The position numbers were made by a program, and so were the translations under genes. A DNA stretch of 64,000 nt from an uncultured Acidimicrobiales bacterium. GTDB taxonomy: Bacteria; Actinomycetota; Acidimicrobiia; Acidimicrobiales; Bin134. The stretch lies in NCBI GenBank assembly GCA_951813555.1, contig OX638344.1:3597076-3661075 (forward strand). Reading direction: 5' to 3'. Shown here in pieces: positions 49,320 through 58,625 of this stretch; the first letter of the stretch is position 1, and each line of letters starts with the position of its first letter. Below the pieces are notes generated by a model that saw only the letters and a list, made by a program, of their open reading frames with translations, did not search any database and was not told the DNA's origin.

Positions 49320-50215
49320 GACGCCCCCAACAGGAACGTGAGCAAGCCGCGGGCGGCGTGCATCCGGTTTTCGGCCTGCTGCCATATCCGGCTCTGGGGA
49401 CCGTAGAGGACACCTTCAGCTACTTCGAGGCCGGGGCGGGCGGGCAGGCAGTGCAAGAAAATTGCGCCCGGAGCAGCCCGGCTCATCAGCCGCTCGTCCA
49501 CGGTGTAGCGGACGAAGGCGTCCATCTTCTCGGCGGTCTCGGCCTCTTGGCCCATGGAGACCCATACATCGGTGTACACAACGTGGGCACCGTCCACCGC
49601 CCGGTCGGGATCTTCCACCACGTGGGCTTCCCGGCCAGTGTTGGCGATGCGGTTGAGGTCGACAGCATCGAATCGGTAGCCAGCAGGACTGGCCATGACG
49701 AACTCGGCCCCGGCTAAGCCGGCGGCGATGGCCAGTGAGCGGGCCACGTTGTTGGGATCGCCCACATAGGCGATGCGGCGGCCGCTGATCTCCCCGAACA
49801 CCTGCTCCACGGTCAATATGTCGGCCAGGGCCTGCAAGGGGTGGGCTTGGTCGCTCAGCATGTTGACTACGGGCACCGGGCTGACTGCGGCCATGCGCTC
49901 CACCACGGCGTGGTCGAACACCCGGGCGCCGACGGCCGCGTGATAGCAGGCCAGTGTGCGGGTGATGTCCTCAGCCGACTCCCGCTCGTCGATGCCTACC
50001 TCGTCCCCGGCGATGGACACCGGGTGGCCGCCGAGCTGTACCACGGCCATCTCCATGGAGTGTCGGGTGCGCGCCGAGGGCTTCTCGAACAGCAGGGCCA
50101 TGCCCTTGCCTTCCAGCGCCCGTGACGGAGAGGGGTCGGCGGAAAGCTCCAGCACCATGCCCAGCTCTGCCGCAGTGAGATCATCCACCTCAATGAGGTG
50201 ACGGACCGGCTTCAT
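49316..50215 (-). CDS. argF: Ornithine carbamoyltransferase (anabolic)
   Basis: Makes citrulline from ornithine and carbamoyl phosphate. 299 residues. The carbamoyl-phosphate loop is [11 protein letters not shown] (canonical STRTR with Thr replaced by Ala), then [12 protein letters not shown] for the HPxQ motif and the Cys loop [11 protein letters not shown] near the C-terminus. The length is at the short end of the family. It has ATGA overlaps with argD in front and argR behind. Confidence 0.96.
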   Translation of the reverse strand: MKPVRHLIEVDDLTAAELGMVLELSADPSPSRALEGKGMALLFEKPSARTRHSMEMAVVQLGGHPVSIAGDEVGIDERESAEDITRTLACYHAAVGARVFDHAVVERMAAVSPVPVVNMLSDQAHPLQALADILTVEQVFGEISGRRIAYVGDPNNVARSLAIAAGLAGAEFVMASPAGYRFDAVDLNRIANTGREAHVVEDPDRAVDGAHVVYTDVWVSMGQEAETAEKMDAFVRYTVDERLMSRAAPGAIFLHCLPARPGLEVAEGVLYGPQSRIWQQAENRMHAARGLLTFLLGAS

Positions 50216-51396
50216 GACGTCAATACCTTGTCGAGCACGGCCACACCGTGGGCGATCTCGTCGTCGCTGATGATCAGGGGCGGGGCGATGCGCAGCGAGG
50301 TGGGCCCAGCTGTGCCCAATACCAGACCGGCGGCCATACCCGCGGTCACGACATCGGCGGCGGGTCGCTCCCCGGCCAGCTCTACGCCCAGCAGCAGGCC
50401 CCGGCCTCGCACACTGGCAACTCCGTCGAGCGCCACCACAGCTACCCGCATCTTCTCTCCCGCGCTGGCGGCCATGGCCGGCAGGTCGATTTCCTCCATC
50501 ACCTCGAGGGTGGCCTTGGCCGCCGAAGCAGCCAAAGGCTGACCGCCGAACGTCGTGGCATGGTCGCCGGGCTGGAAGGCCGAGGCCACTTCAGCCCGGG
50601 CCCAGCAGGCTCCGATGGGCATTCCGTTGCCCAGCGCCTTGGCCATGGTCACCACATCGGGCTCGACGCCGTCGTGGTGGTGGGCGAACCAGCGCCCGGT
50701 GCGGGCTAAGCCGGTCTGCACCTCATCGAGCATGAACAGCAAACCCCGATCGTCGCACAGCTCGCGCACCGCTTGGAGGTAGCTGGCGGAGGGCACATTG
50801 ATGCCCCCCTCACCTTGGATGGGCTCCAACAGCACCGCGGCGGTGGTGTCGTCGATTGCCTTCTCCAATTCGGCGATGTCATCCCAGGGGACGTGGCGAA
50901 AGCCCTCGGGCAGCGGCTGGAAAGCCTCGTGTTTCTCAGCTTGGCCGGTGGCGTGCAGCGTGGCCAGCGTCCGCCCGTGGAACGACCGGCCTGCGCTGAT
51001 TATGGTGTAGCGGCCATGACCAGCCCATTTGCGGGCCAGCTTGATGGCGCATTCGTTGGATTCGGCACCGCTGTTGGCGAAGAACACTTGGCCGGGCGGG
51101 CCGCCGACGAGGCGGTCGATGGTACGGGCCACGTGCATCTGGGGCTCGGTGGCGTACAGGTTGGACACATGGCACAGGGTGCGGGCCTGTTCGGCCACCG
51201 CTGCGGCCACTTTGGGATGGGCGTGACCCAGGCTGCACACCGCGATGCCGCTGAGGAAGTCCAGATAGCGGGTGCCGTCGCGGTCCCACAGCCAGCACCC
51301 CTCCCCCCGCACGAACATGACCGACGGCGGACCGTAGGTGGGCATCAGCGGACAGGGCCCGCTGTCAGTGCCCACCGCATCGGTGTGGGTGGTCAT
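50212..51396 (-). CDS. argD: Acetylornithine aminotransferase
   Basis: PLP-dependent class III aminotransferase. 394 residues. Seen are [17 protein letters not shown] near residue 107, the Asp of [16 protein letters not shown] near residue 222 and the PLP Lys in [15 protein letters not shown] near residue 250. It converts N-acetylglutamate semialdehyde to N2-acetylornithine. The ATG at 51394-51396 overlaps the argB stop. Confidence 0.96.
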   Translation of the reverse strand: MTTHTDAVGTDSGPCPLMPTYGPPSVMFVRGEGCWLWDRDGTRYLDFLSGIAVCSLGHAHPKVAAAVAEQARTLCHVSNLYATEPQMHVARTIDRLVGGPPGQVFFANSGAESNECAIKLARKWAGHGRYTIISAGRSFHGRTLATLHATGQAEKHEAFQPLPEGFRHVPWDDIAELEKAIDDTTAAVLLEPIQGEGGINVPSASYLQAVRELCDDRGLLFMLDEVQTGLARTGRWFAHHHDGVEPDVVTMAKALGNGMPIGACWARAEVASAFQPGDHATTFGGQPLAASAAKATLEVMEEIDLPAMAASAGEKMRVAVVALDGVASVRGRGLLLGVELAGERPAADVVTAGMAAGLVLGTAGPTSLRIAPPLIISDDEIAHGVAVLDKVLTS

Positions 51397-52274
51397 GGAG
51401 AGGTCTCCTGTTCTTGATCGGAATCGGGGCAGACCATGGTGCCCACCCCCGCATCGGTGAAAAGCTCCAACAGCAGCACGTGCGGAGTGGTGCCGTTCAC
51501 CATGTGGGCCGAGGCCACGCCTCGGCGCACCGCATCGACGGCCGCCTCGGCCTTAGGGATCATGCCCCCGGCCAGCTCCCCGGCGGCGATCATGGCCTCC
51601 AGGGCCACAGGCGTGGTTTCACTGATGAGGGTGGCCGGGTCGTCGGGGTCGGCGTACAGGCCCTCCACATCGGTGAGGAACACCGCTTTGGCCGCTCCCA
51701 AGGCGCCAGCCAGAGTGCCCGCCACGGTGTCGGCGTTGATGTTGAGGGCTTGGCCAGTGGAGTCGGACCCGATGGTGGACACCACCGGTATGAGATCCTC
51801 GTCGAGAAGGCGGTCGATGATGGTGGTGTTCACCGAGTCCACCGTGCCCACAAAGCCCAGACCGGGATGGCGGACTCGGGCTTGGAGCAACCCGGCGTCC
51901 TCGCCCGACACCCCCACCGCCAGCGGCCCGTGCACGTTGATGGCCGACACGATGTCGCGGTTGACCCTGCCCACCAGCACCATGCGGGCGATGTCCAGGG
52001 TCTCGGCGTCGGTAACCCGGAGGCCATCCACAAACGTGGGCGTCAGGCCGAGGCGATCCATCATCTCGCCGATCTGGGGGCCGCCGCCATGAACCACCAC
52101 GGGGCGAATCCCTACCGAGTGCATCAGCACCACGTCGGCGGCGAACCCGGCCAAGTGATCGCTGTCCATAGCACTGCCGCCGTACTTCACCACCACGGTG
52201 GAGCCGGAGAACCGCTGGATGTAGGGCAGGGCCTGGGTGAGCACCGCCGCGGTGGCTTCAGGGGTGAGGCTCAT
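51393..52274 (-). CDS. argB: Acetylglutamate kinase
   Basis: 293 residues from the ATG at 52272-52274 in ATGA overlap with argJ; the open frame reaches 91 codons further up but that part is shadow. Amino-acid kinase fold: VVVKYGGSAMDSD near residue 27, VVVHGGGPQIGEMMDRLGL near residue 60, and the C-terminal ASAHMVNGTTPH. Carries out the phosphorylation step and is the usual target of arginine feedback inhibition in organisms that use the argJ cycle. Confidence 0.97.
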   Translation of the reverse strand: MSLTPEATAAVLTQALPYIQRFSGSTVVVKYGGSAMDSDHLAGFAADVVLMHSVGIRPVVVHGGGPQIGEMMDRLGLTPTFVDGLRVTDAETLDIARMVLVGRVNRDIVSAINVHGPLAVGVSGEDAGLLQARVRHPGLGFVGTVDSVNTTIIDRLLDEDLIPVVSTIGSDSTGQALNINADTVAGTLAGALGAAKAVFLTDVEGLYADPDDPATLISETTPVALEAMIAAGELAGGMIPKAEAAVDAVRRGVASAHMVNGTTPHVLLLELFTDAGVGTMVCPDSDQEQETSP

Positions 52275-53428
52275 GACGTCCCCATGTTCTCGTCGATGTA
52301 TGCGTGGGTGAGATCGGTGGTGATGATCCGGGCCGACCCGTCGCCCATGCCCAGGTCGACATGGAGGTCGAGGCGCCGCCCGGTCATGTACTCGGCCAGC
52401 TCGGGGGGATGGGCGGGCTCGCCGTGGTCGTATACCACGTGGGGACCGTAGGCGATGATCAGCTTGGTGTGGTCGAAGGCCACTCCGGCGGCGCCCATCT
52501 CCGAGGCAATGCGCCCCCAGTAGGGATCCTGGCCGTACCAGGAGCACTTCACCAGCTGGCAGTTGGCCGTGTCCCGGGCCGCCTTGGCCGCCTCGGCGTC
52601 GGAGGCCGCTCCGGTGACCCGCAGGAACACCGTCTTGGTGGAGCCCTCGGCGTCGTCGGCCATCTGAAGGGCCAGGCTCTCGCAGGCCGCGGCCACCGCC
52701 TCGGCAAGCGAGTCGGGGTCGACCGGGCCAGCCTGCCCGTTGGCCAAGATCAGCACGGTGTCGTTGGTGGACTCAGCCCCGTCCACGGTGAGGGTGTTGA
52801 ATGTGCCGGCCACCCCTTCCCGCAGGGCCTGTTGGAGGGTGTGGGGGTCGGCGGCAGCGTCGGTGACCAGCACCGCCAGCATGGTGGCCATGTTGGGCTC
52901 CAGCATGGCCGCCCCCTTGGCCATGCCCCCCACGGTGAACCCGTCACCGGCGATGAGCACCTGCTTGGGCACGGTGTCGGTGGTCATGATGGCTTCGGCT
53001 GCTTGGGGGCCGGCGGTGGCGGTTAGGACCTGAGCGGCGGCGGTGATGCCGGCCGAAACGGCGTCCATTGGCAGGGCGTAGCCGATCAGCCCGGTGGAGC
53101 ACACCAGCACCTGCTCAGGAGCCACTCCCAAAGCGGCAGCGGTCTCCTTGCACATCTGCTGCGCATCGGCCATGCCCTGGGCACCGGTGGCCGCGTTGGC
53201 GTTACCACTGTTGAGGACCACTGCGGCGGCCTGTCCCCCGGTGGCGGCCAAGTGCTCCCGGCACACCAGCACCGGGGCGGCGGTCATCTTGTTGGAAGTG
53301 AACACCCCCGCTGCGCTGACCGGTGCGCCGTCGGCGGTGGCCACTAGGGCGAGATCGGGCTTGCCGCTGGCCTTGATGCCGCAGGTCACCCCCGCGGCTA
53401 CGAATCCAGGGACATCGGTCACGCTCAT
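52271..53428 (-). CDS. argJ: Bifunctional ornithine acetyltransferase / N-acetylglutamate synthase
   Basis: 385 residues from the ATG at 53426-53428. The self-cleavage site is in KGAAMLEPNMATMLAV near residue 180: the Thr after MA becomes the N-terminal nucleophile of the beta chain. SNKMTAAPVLV and VLNSGNANAATG near residues 45-75 are family blocks. Acetyl recycling by ArgJ explains why no separate argE is needed; whether it also makes acetylglutamate from acetyl-CoA cannot be seen. Confidence 0.97.
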   Translation of the reverse strand: MSVTDVPGFVAAGVTCGIKASGKPDLALVATADGAPVSAAGVFTSNKMTAAPVLVCREHLAATGGQAAAVVLNSGNANAATGAQGMADAQQMCKETAAALGVAPEQVLVCSTGLIGYALPMDAVSAGITAAAQVLTATAGPQAAEAIMTTDTVPKQVLIAGDGFTVGGMAKGAAMLEPNMATMLAVLVTDAAADPHTLQQALREGVAGTFNTLTVDGAESTNDTVLILANGQAGPVDPDSLAEAVAAACESLALQMADDAEGSTKTVFLRVTGAASDAEAAKAARDTANCQLVKCSWYGQDPYWGRIASEMGAAGVAFDHTKLIIAYGPHVVYDHGEPAHPPELAEYMTGRRLDLHVDLGMGDGSARIITTDLTHAYIDENMGTS

Positions 53429-54450
53429 GGATACACCCCCAGTGCGGTCAGCCCGGCTGTCTCGTCCAGCCCGCTGATGATGTTGGCGCACTGAATGGCC
53501 TGGCCGGCCGCCCCCTTCACCAGGTTGTCGATGGCGCACAGCGCCAGCACCGTTTGCGTGCGGGCGTCGTAACGGACGGTGAGGTGAGCAGCGTTTGAGC
53601 CCAAGGTGGCTTTAGTGGACGGCGAGCGCTCGGACACGACGATAAATGGCTCGTCGGCGTAGAACCCGGCCAACGCGGCGAGCAATGAACCTGTGGATAT
53701 ATCCCCTGCTGGCTTGGCGTAGCAAGTGGCCAAGATGCCCCGGTTCATTGGGGCCAAGTGCGGGGTGAACAGCACCGATGCTTCGGCAGCCTGCTCGATC
53801 TCGGGGGTGTGACGGTGGTCGAGCAGCCCGTAGGCAGTGAAGTCCTCGTCGACTGCACAGAACGTGGTGTGGGCCTTGGGAGGCCGTCCTGCGCCAGAGA
53901 CTCCGCTAGCCGCATCCACGATCACCCCATCGGTTTCTATGAGGCCCAAGCGGACCAGCGGGGCCACGGCCAGCGCGGCGGCGGTGGGATAGCAGCCGGG
54001 CACGGCCACTGCGGAGGCGTCGGCCAACTCGTCTCTAAACAGTTCGGGGAGGCCGTAGGCGAACTTCCCGAGCAGTTCGGGCGCCTGGTGCAGCTCCCCG
54101 TACCACTGCTGGTATTGCTGAGCGTCGGTCAGCCGGAAATCGGCGGCCAGATCGACGGCAATCTTGCCCCGATCCAAGATGTCTGTGGCCATGGACATCG
54201 ACTGACCGTGGGGCAGGGCCAGGAACGCCAGGCTCACCTCGTCTAAGAGTGCGGCGTCGTACTTCACAAACTCCTGGGCAGCGCCGACCGCGGCCAGATG
54301 GGGATAGAGCTCGGCAATCGGCTGCCCCGCCTGGCTATCGCCGGTGACGAAGCGCACGTCGAAACCGCCATGGTGAGCCAGCAAACGCATCAATTCCGCG
54401 CCCACATACCCTGACGCCCCAATGATCCCGACAGGGATCTGCTTTTCCAT
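53425..54450 (-). CDS. argC: N-acetyl-gamma-glutamyl-phosphate reductase
   Basis: 341 residues, first gene of the arginine operon. NADP-binding VGIIGASGYVGAELMRLL at the N-terminus, catalytic Cys in AVAVPGCYPTAAALA near residue 150, and GVSGAGRPPKAHTTFC after it. The ATG is at 54448-54450. Only 7 bp separate it from the first of the candidate ARG boxes, so repressor binding would block transcription start directly. Confidence 0.97.
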   Translation of the reverse strand: MEKQIPVGIIGASGYVGAELMRLLAHHGGFDVRFVTGDSQAGQPIAELYPHLAAVGAAQEFVKYDAALLDEVSLAFLALPHGQSMSMATDILDRGKIAVDLAADFRLTDAQQYQQWYGELHQAPELLGKFAYGLPELFRDELADASAVAVPGCYPTAAALAVAPLVRLGLIETDGVIVDAASGVSGAGRPPKAHTTFCAVDEDFTAYGLLDHRHTPEIEQAAEASVLFTPHLAPMNRGILATCYAKPAGDISTGSLLAALAGFYADEPFIVVSERSPSTKATLGSNAAHLTVRYDARTQTVLALCAIDNLVKGAAGQAIQCANIISGLDETAGLTALGVYP

Positions 54451-54457
54451 GGACTAA

Positions 54458-54485
54458 AGTATGCATAAATCTGCATACTCATGCA
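54458..54485 (-). promoter_or_regulatory. Overlapping ARG boxes (ArgR operator) and promoter of argC
   Basis: agtatgca-N6-tgcatact (54458-54479) is a perfect 8+8 palindrome containing TATGCATAAATCTGCATA, the ARG-box layout. The right half is reused in a second inverted repeat tgcat-N4-atgca (54472-54485). A minus-strand TTTGCA and CATACT 18 nt apart overlap both, a plausible promoter. The operator sits in front of the operon that also encodes ArgR. Confidence 0.75.
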
Positions 54486-54575
54486 AACCTATTCTTCGTT
54501 TCCTCCCTGCTTCGCCAAACCACCGCTACTTCTGGCAGAGCCGACCTGTCACACCCCGTCGGTACCCTCCCACTC

Positions 54576-54833
54576 GTGGCAAGAGGCATCCACCCCAAGA
54601 AAGAGGTGCGCAAGGCGATCAACCAACTCGTGAAGTCGGGATGGACCATCGAGTTGTCTGAGGGCCGATCAGCGCACTGGTGGGGTACGGCATTTTGTCT
54701 GGCGCGCAATCCTGGCTGCACCGTGGGGATTGCGGGGCCGCCCCGCGTACCCGAAGACCAGGCGAGTAGGCTCTTGAAGAGCGCCAACAAGTGCCGATGC
54801 CAGGATGCTGGTACCGCTGGGAGGCTGGGATGA
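54576..54833 (+). CDS. HicA-like small protein (toxin-like)
   Basis: 85 residues, opposite in strand to its neighbours. The start MARGIHPKKEVRKAINQLV, then SGWTIELSEGRSAHWWG, a pair of Cys and GPPRVPEDQASRLLKSA gives the helix-strand-strand-helix order and a mid-protein His of HicA-type mRNA interferase-like proteins; this Cys-containing branch is usually coupled to a second gene like the one that follows. Start GTG at 54576, no clear ribosome binding site. The stop overlaps the next ATG (ATGA). Toxin activity is inference. Confidence 0.65.
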   Translation: MARGIHPKKEVRKAINQLVKSGWTIELSEGRSAHWWGTAFCLARNPGCTVGIAGPPRVPEDQASRLLKSANKCRCQDAGTAGRLG

Positions 54834-55108
54834 CATCTCGCAAGGTCCATTACTTCGAGCTAGTGACTGATGGCTCGCTTGACCTTCTTGAAGATGCCGT
54901 ATTCGATGCCTTGCACCAGGCCGGCTGCGATGACGCCCTGATCGCCCACCACTGACTGGATTTTGCCCGTGAGGCTGACTCCTTGTCTGAGGCACTGGAG
55001 TCCGCCAAGGCTGATGCCGAGTCCGTCCCCGGCGTGCAGGTGCTCTCCGTCCACATCGACTCGGCCGAGATCCCTATTCAAGACAAGCAACGCACCGCCA
55101 ACGTCTAG
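54830..55108 (+). pseudogene. Partner of the HicA-like gene, interrupted by an in-frame TGA
   Basis: Starts at the ATG 54830-54832 in ATGA overlap with the HicA-like gene. The frame reads 41 codons (ending ALIAHH), meets TGA at 54953-54955, then stays open for 50 more codons to TAG at 55106-55108. The part after the stop (LDFAREADSLSEALESAKAD and VPGVQVLSVHID) continues the recognisable family pattern of an Asp-rich N-terminal domain followed by an FxREAxSLxxAlxSA segment. A single base change would restore about 92 residues. It is either a broken antitoxin-like gene, a sequencing error or a readthrough case. No good start codon follows the TGA. Confidence 0.72.
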
Positions 55109-55117
55109 TTTGAACTC

Positions 55118-57475
55118 CTAGCCACGGAGGGTGGCGTTATGGGTCGTGGTAACGGCTTCAATGCAGGATTGGCGGGCGGCGGCGACTTCGGCGTCGTTGA
55201 GGGTGCGGTCGGAGGCTTCGAATCGGAGGGTGAAGGCCAGGCTGCGGCGACCTTCGCCGAGCTGGTCGGAGCGGAATACGTCGAACAGGGCTACGGAGGC
55301 CAGCAGTTCGCCTCCGGCCTGGGCGATAGTGGCTGATACTTCGTCGGAGGACTCTTCGTCGGGAACGGTGAAAGCCAAGTCGATGTCGCTGGACGGGTAG
55401 CGGCTGGGGGCGCGATACGGCGCCAGTCCCCGGTCGGCATCCAGCAGCGCTCCTAGGTTGACCTCCAGCCATGCCACCCGCTCGCCGATCTCATAGGCAT
55501 CGAGCACTTGGGGATCGATCTCCCCCAGTGCCCCGACTGGCTGGCCGTCGACCATTACTCTTCCGGACCGGCCGGGATGGAGGCCGTCTACCGGTCCGTT
55601 GACCACTCCAGGATTGGTGACAGCCAGGTTGCGGGCCAAGCGGCGCCACAGCGCGGTGGCGGCGGTGGCCTTTTGGCCGGCCAAGATCACGGCCAAGTGC
55701 TCGATTTCGTCGGGGAGATCGCCTCCCCCACCGGGGTTCACCCGGCCGATTTCGAACAGCGACACTCCGGTGGTGCGCCGGGCTGCGTTGTAGGTCACCG
55801 CTTTGAGCAGGCCGGGGCGCAGCGAGGTTCTCATGATCGACTCTTCGGCCACCAGCGGGTTGGTCACGGTGATGCCATCGTCGCCCAAACCGGCTCGGGC
55901 CAGATCGCCCGGAGCCAAGAAGGGCAAGGGCATGGCCTCGGAAATTCCCATTCCGGTGAGCAGCGCCTGGATCCGGCGGCGGTCCTGCTGGCGGGAGGTG
56001 AGAGCGCCGGCCTGCTCGGTCACCGGAACGGTGCGGGTGATCTGGGAGAACCCGTGCAGGCGGCCGACTTCTTCGATCACGTCGATCTCGGTGGCCGAGT
56101 CGAGCCGCCACGACGGGATGGTGACGTCGAAATCCTGGCCATCGCCCTCCGAATCGGAATTGAAGCCGATGGGCTTCAGCAGGGCGGTCATCTCTTCGGC
56201 GTTCAGCTCGGTACCCAAAATGGAGTTCACCCGCTCAGGGCGAACTCGAACGGTGATGGACTCGGGCCTATTGCCGGCGGCATCGACCATGCCGAGAGCA
56301 GCGGTGGACCCGAGGGCGGCGGCCAGCTCGGCGAAGCGGTCTAGGGCCATGGGGATGATGTCGGGATCGGCCCCCCGCTCGAATCGAGATGAGGCCTCGC
56401 TGCGCAGTCCCAATCGGCGGGCGGTGCGGGCAATGGTCATGGGATCCCACCAGGCGGCTTCCAGCAGCACCGAGCGGGTGTCGGCCGATATCTCGGTAGA
56501 TGCCCCGCCCATGACCCCAGCCAGGCCGACAGCCTCGTCGTCGCGGTTGACGATCACCCCGTCGGCCTCCGTCAAGGTTCGCTCGACGCCGTCGAGGGTG
56601 GTCATTTGCTCGCCTGATCGAGCCATGCGCACCCCCAGCTCACCGCCGGGCACCAAGTCGAGATCGTAGGTGTGGTTGGGCTGGCCCAACTCGAACATCA
56701 CGTAGTTGGACAGATCGACCACTGCATTGATGGGACGCTGACCCACAGCCAACAGGCGGTTGGCCATCCAGCGGGGCGACGCACCCGACGGCACATTGTC
56801 GAGCACCCGCACCCCGAAGCGGCCACACAGATCGGGAGCGGCGATGCTCACCGACGCCCGCTCAGCCGCGGTCTGGCCGGTGTCGTCAACCTTGGGGGCA
56901 GCCACCGAGAAGGGCACACCGAGGCGGGCGGCCAGATCGCGGGCCACGCCCATCACCGACATGGCGTCAGGCCGGTTGGGGTTCACCTCCAAGTCGAACA
57001 GCACGTCGGGGTGGATCCCCAGTGCTTCGGCAAGGGGAACGCCCAGCGACAGGCCCTGTTCTAAGATCAGGATGCCCTCGTGGTCGTCGCCCATGCCGAT
57101 CTCGGCCCCCGAGCACAGCATTCCGTTGCTCCATTCGCCCCGCATCTTGCGCCGGGCGATCTCCATGCCGTTGGGCATGGTGGTGCCCACGACAGCCAGC
57201 GGCACCCGGTCGCCCACCGCCATGTTGAAGGCCCCGCAACATACTTGGAGGGCCTCGCCATCCCCCGCGTCCACGTCCACCAAGTGGATGCGGTCGGCGT
57301 CGGGATGGGGCCGGGTGGCCAGCACCTCGGCCACTACGATGCCCTCCAGACCCTGCCCGACGTGGCTCAGCTCCTCAACGGCCAACCCCAAATCGGACAG
57401 GATCTCGGCCAAGTCCTCGGGGCTGCCGTCGATATCGGGGGCGAACTCCCGTAGCCAGCTCAACAGCACCTTCAT
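55118..57475 (-). CDS. pheT: Phenylalanine-tRNA ligase, beta subunit
   Basis: 785 residues, the normal size. The EMAP/tRNA-binding domain is at about residues 40-150 (VAEVLATRPHPDADRIHLV, SNGMLCSGAEIG). The B3/B4 editing domain is near 210-360, B5 near 400-475, the catalytic-like core to about 680, and the anticodon-binding FDX-ACB domain is at the end (RYPSSDIDLAFTVPDEES). The ATG is at 57473-57475, 34 bp behind pheS. It ends 9 bp from the opposing, broken HicA-partner gene. Confidence 0.97.
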   Translation of the reverse strand: MKVLLSWLREFAPDIDGSPEDLAEILSDLGLAVEELSHVGQGLEGIVVAEVLATRPHPDADRIHLVDVDAGDGEALQVCCGAFNMAVGDRVPLAVVGTTMPNGMEIARRKMRGEWSNGMLCSGAEIGMGDDHEGILILEQGLSLGVPLAEALGIHPDVLFDLEVNPNRPDAMSVMGVARDLAARLGVPFSVAAPKVDDTGQTAAERASVSIAAPDLCGRFGVRVLDNVPSGASPRWMANRLLAVGQRPINAVVDLSNYVMFELGQPNHTYDLDLVPGGELGVRMARSGEQMTTLDGVERTLTEADGVIVNRDDEAVGLAGVMGGASTEISADTRSVLLEAAWWDPMTIARTARRLGLRSEASSRFERGADPDIIPMALDRFAELAAALGSTAALGMVDAAGNRPESITVRVRPERVNSILGTELNAEEMTALLKPIGFNSDSEGDGQDFDVTIPSWRLDSATEIDVIEEVGRLHGFSQITRTVPVTEQAGALTSRQQDRRRIQALLTGMGISEAMPLPFLAPGDLARAGLGDDGITVTNPLVAEESIMRTSLRPGLLKAVTYNAARRTTGVSLFEIGRVNPGGGGDLPDEIEHLAVILAGQKATAATALWRRLARNLAVTNPGVVNGPVDGLHPGRSGRVMVDGQPVGALGEIDPQVLDAYEIGERVAWLEVNLGALLDADRGLAPYRAPSRYPSSDIDLAFTVPDEESSDEVSATIAQAGGELLASVALFDVFRSDQLGEGRRSLAFTLRFEASDRTLNDAEVAAARQSCIEAVTTTHNATLRG

Positions 57476-57509
57476 CGCGCTGCCGCCTCATGAGCCAGAT
57501 TGCCGGACA

Positions 57510-58505
57510 TCAGAACTGCTCCAGAAAGCGAATGTCATTGGTCCACAGCTCGCGCAGGTCGTCGATGCCGAATCGGATAAGGGCCAAGCGGTCCATGCCA
57601 AAGCCGAATGCAAAGCCCTGCCACTGCTCAGAGTCGATACCACAGGCCTTGAACACGTTGGGGTGGACCATTCCGCAGCCCCCCAGCTCCAGCCAGGTGC
57701 CGTCGGGGCGCCGGATGTCGAACTCGGCCGAGGGCTCGGTGAACGGGAAATAGGAGGGCCGCAGCCGGGAGGTGAAGCCAGGCCCGAAGTAGGCGGCGGT
57801 GAACGCCTCGATGGTCCCGGCCAAATCGCCCAGGGTGGTGCCGCGGTCTACCACCAGGCCCTCGATCTGGTGGAAAACCGGCATGTGAGTGGCGTCGGCG
57901 GTGTCCTGACGGAAGCACCGGCCGGGCGCCACCACATAGATAGGAGGCTCCTGGTTCTCCATCACTCGAGCCTGCACCGGCGAGGTGTGGGTGCGCAGCA
58001 GCGTGCTGCCCGGCTCGCCGTAGTCCACGTACAGCGTGTCGTACATGTCACGGGCCGGATGTCCCAGGGGGAAGTTGAGGGCGCCGAAGTTGTACCACTC
58101 GCTCTCGATCTCCGGGCCCTCAGCCACCCGATAGCCCATGCCCACGAAAACGTCTTCCAGCTCCTGCCATGTCTGGGTGATGACGTGGAGATGGCCGTTG
58201 GCGGGCTGGTCGGTGACCTCGGTGAGGTCGAGCCGCTCGGCGGCCAGCTTCTCGGCTCGGGCGGCAGCCGCCAGTTCGGTTTCCCGGCTGGCCAGAATCT
58301 CGTCGATGGCCGTCTTGGCCGCGTTCAAAGCCTGGCCGGCCTCCCGACGGGCCTCGGGATCGAGGTCGCCTAGGGCTTTGCGGGCCGCCACCAGCGGTGA
58401 GCGCTTGCCGCTCATCGCCGTCCGCACCGTGCTCAGTTCCTCAAGGGTGGTCGCGGCCGTCGCCTGCCGTTGGGCCTCGACCACCAATTGTTCTGGCTCA
58501 GCCAT
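57510..58505 (-). CDS. pheS: Phenylalanine-tRNA ligase, alpha subunit
   Basis: 331 residues. The N-terminal coiled coil (about 1-85) binds tRNA. The class II core has GHPARDMYDTLYV, LLRTHTSPVQAR, motif 2 APGRCFRQDTADATHMPVFH and motif 3 GFAFGFGMDRLALIRFG. The ATG at 58503-58505 opens onto a 120-bp gap shared with a divergent gene; I see no leader peptide with Phe codons nor a T-box there. Confidence 0.97.
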   Translation of the reverse strand: MAEPEQLVVEAQRQATAATTLEELSTVRTAMSGKRSPLVAARKALGDLDPEARREAGQALNAAKTAIDEILASRETELAAAARAEKLAAERLDLTEVTDQPANGHLHVITQTWQELEDVFVGMGYRVAEGPEIESEWYNFGALNFPLGHPARDMYDTLYVDYGEPGSTLLRTHTSPVQARVMENQEPPIYVVAPGRCFRQDTADATHMPVFHQIEGLVVDRGTTLGDLAGTIEAFTAAYFGPGFTSRLRPSYFPFTEPSAEFDIRRPDGTWLELGGCGMVHPNVFKACGIDSEQWQGFAFGFGMDRLALIRFGIDDLRELWTNDIRFLEQF

Positions 58506-58625
58506 CGGACTCCACTATGGCAACCCCTGCCCATCAACACCGCATCAAATACACACAGTGAGGTCTGCTAGTTCTCCCTCAGGGTCGAGTCGGTTTCAGG
58601 GCAATTCTCCCCCTAAGGTTCTGAC

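Noticed and set aside
58506..58625. Phe leader peptide, T-box or attenuator upstream of pheS
   Set aside because: The 120-bp gap has no Phe-rich mini frame, no T-box core sequence and no terminator hairpin with a T-run.
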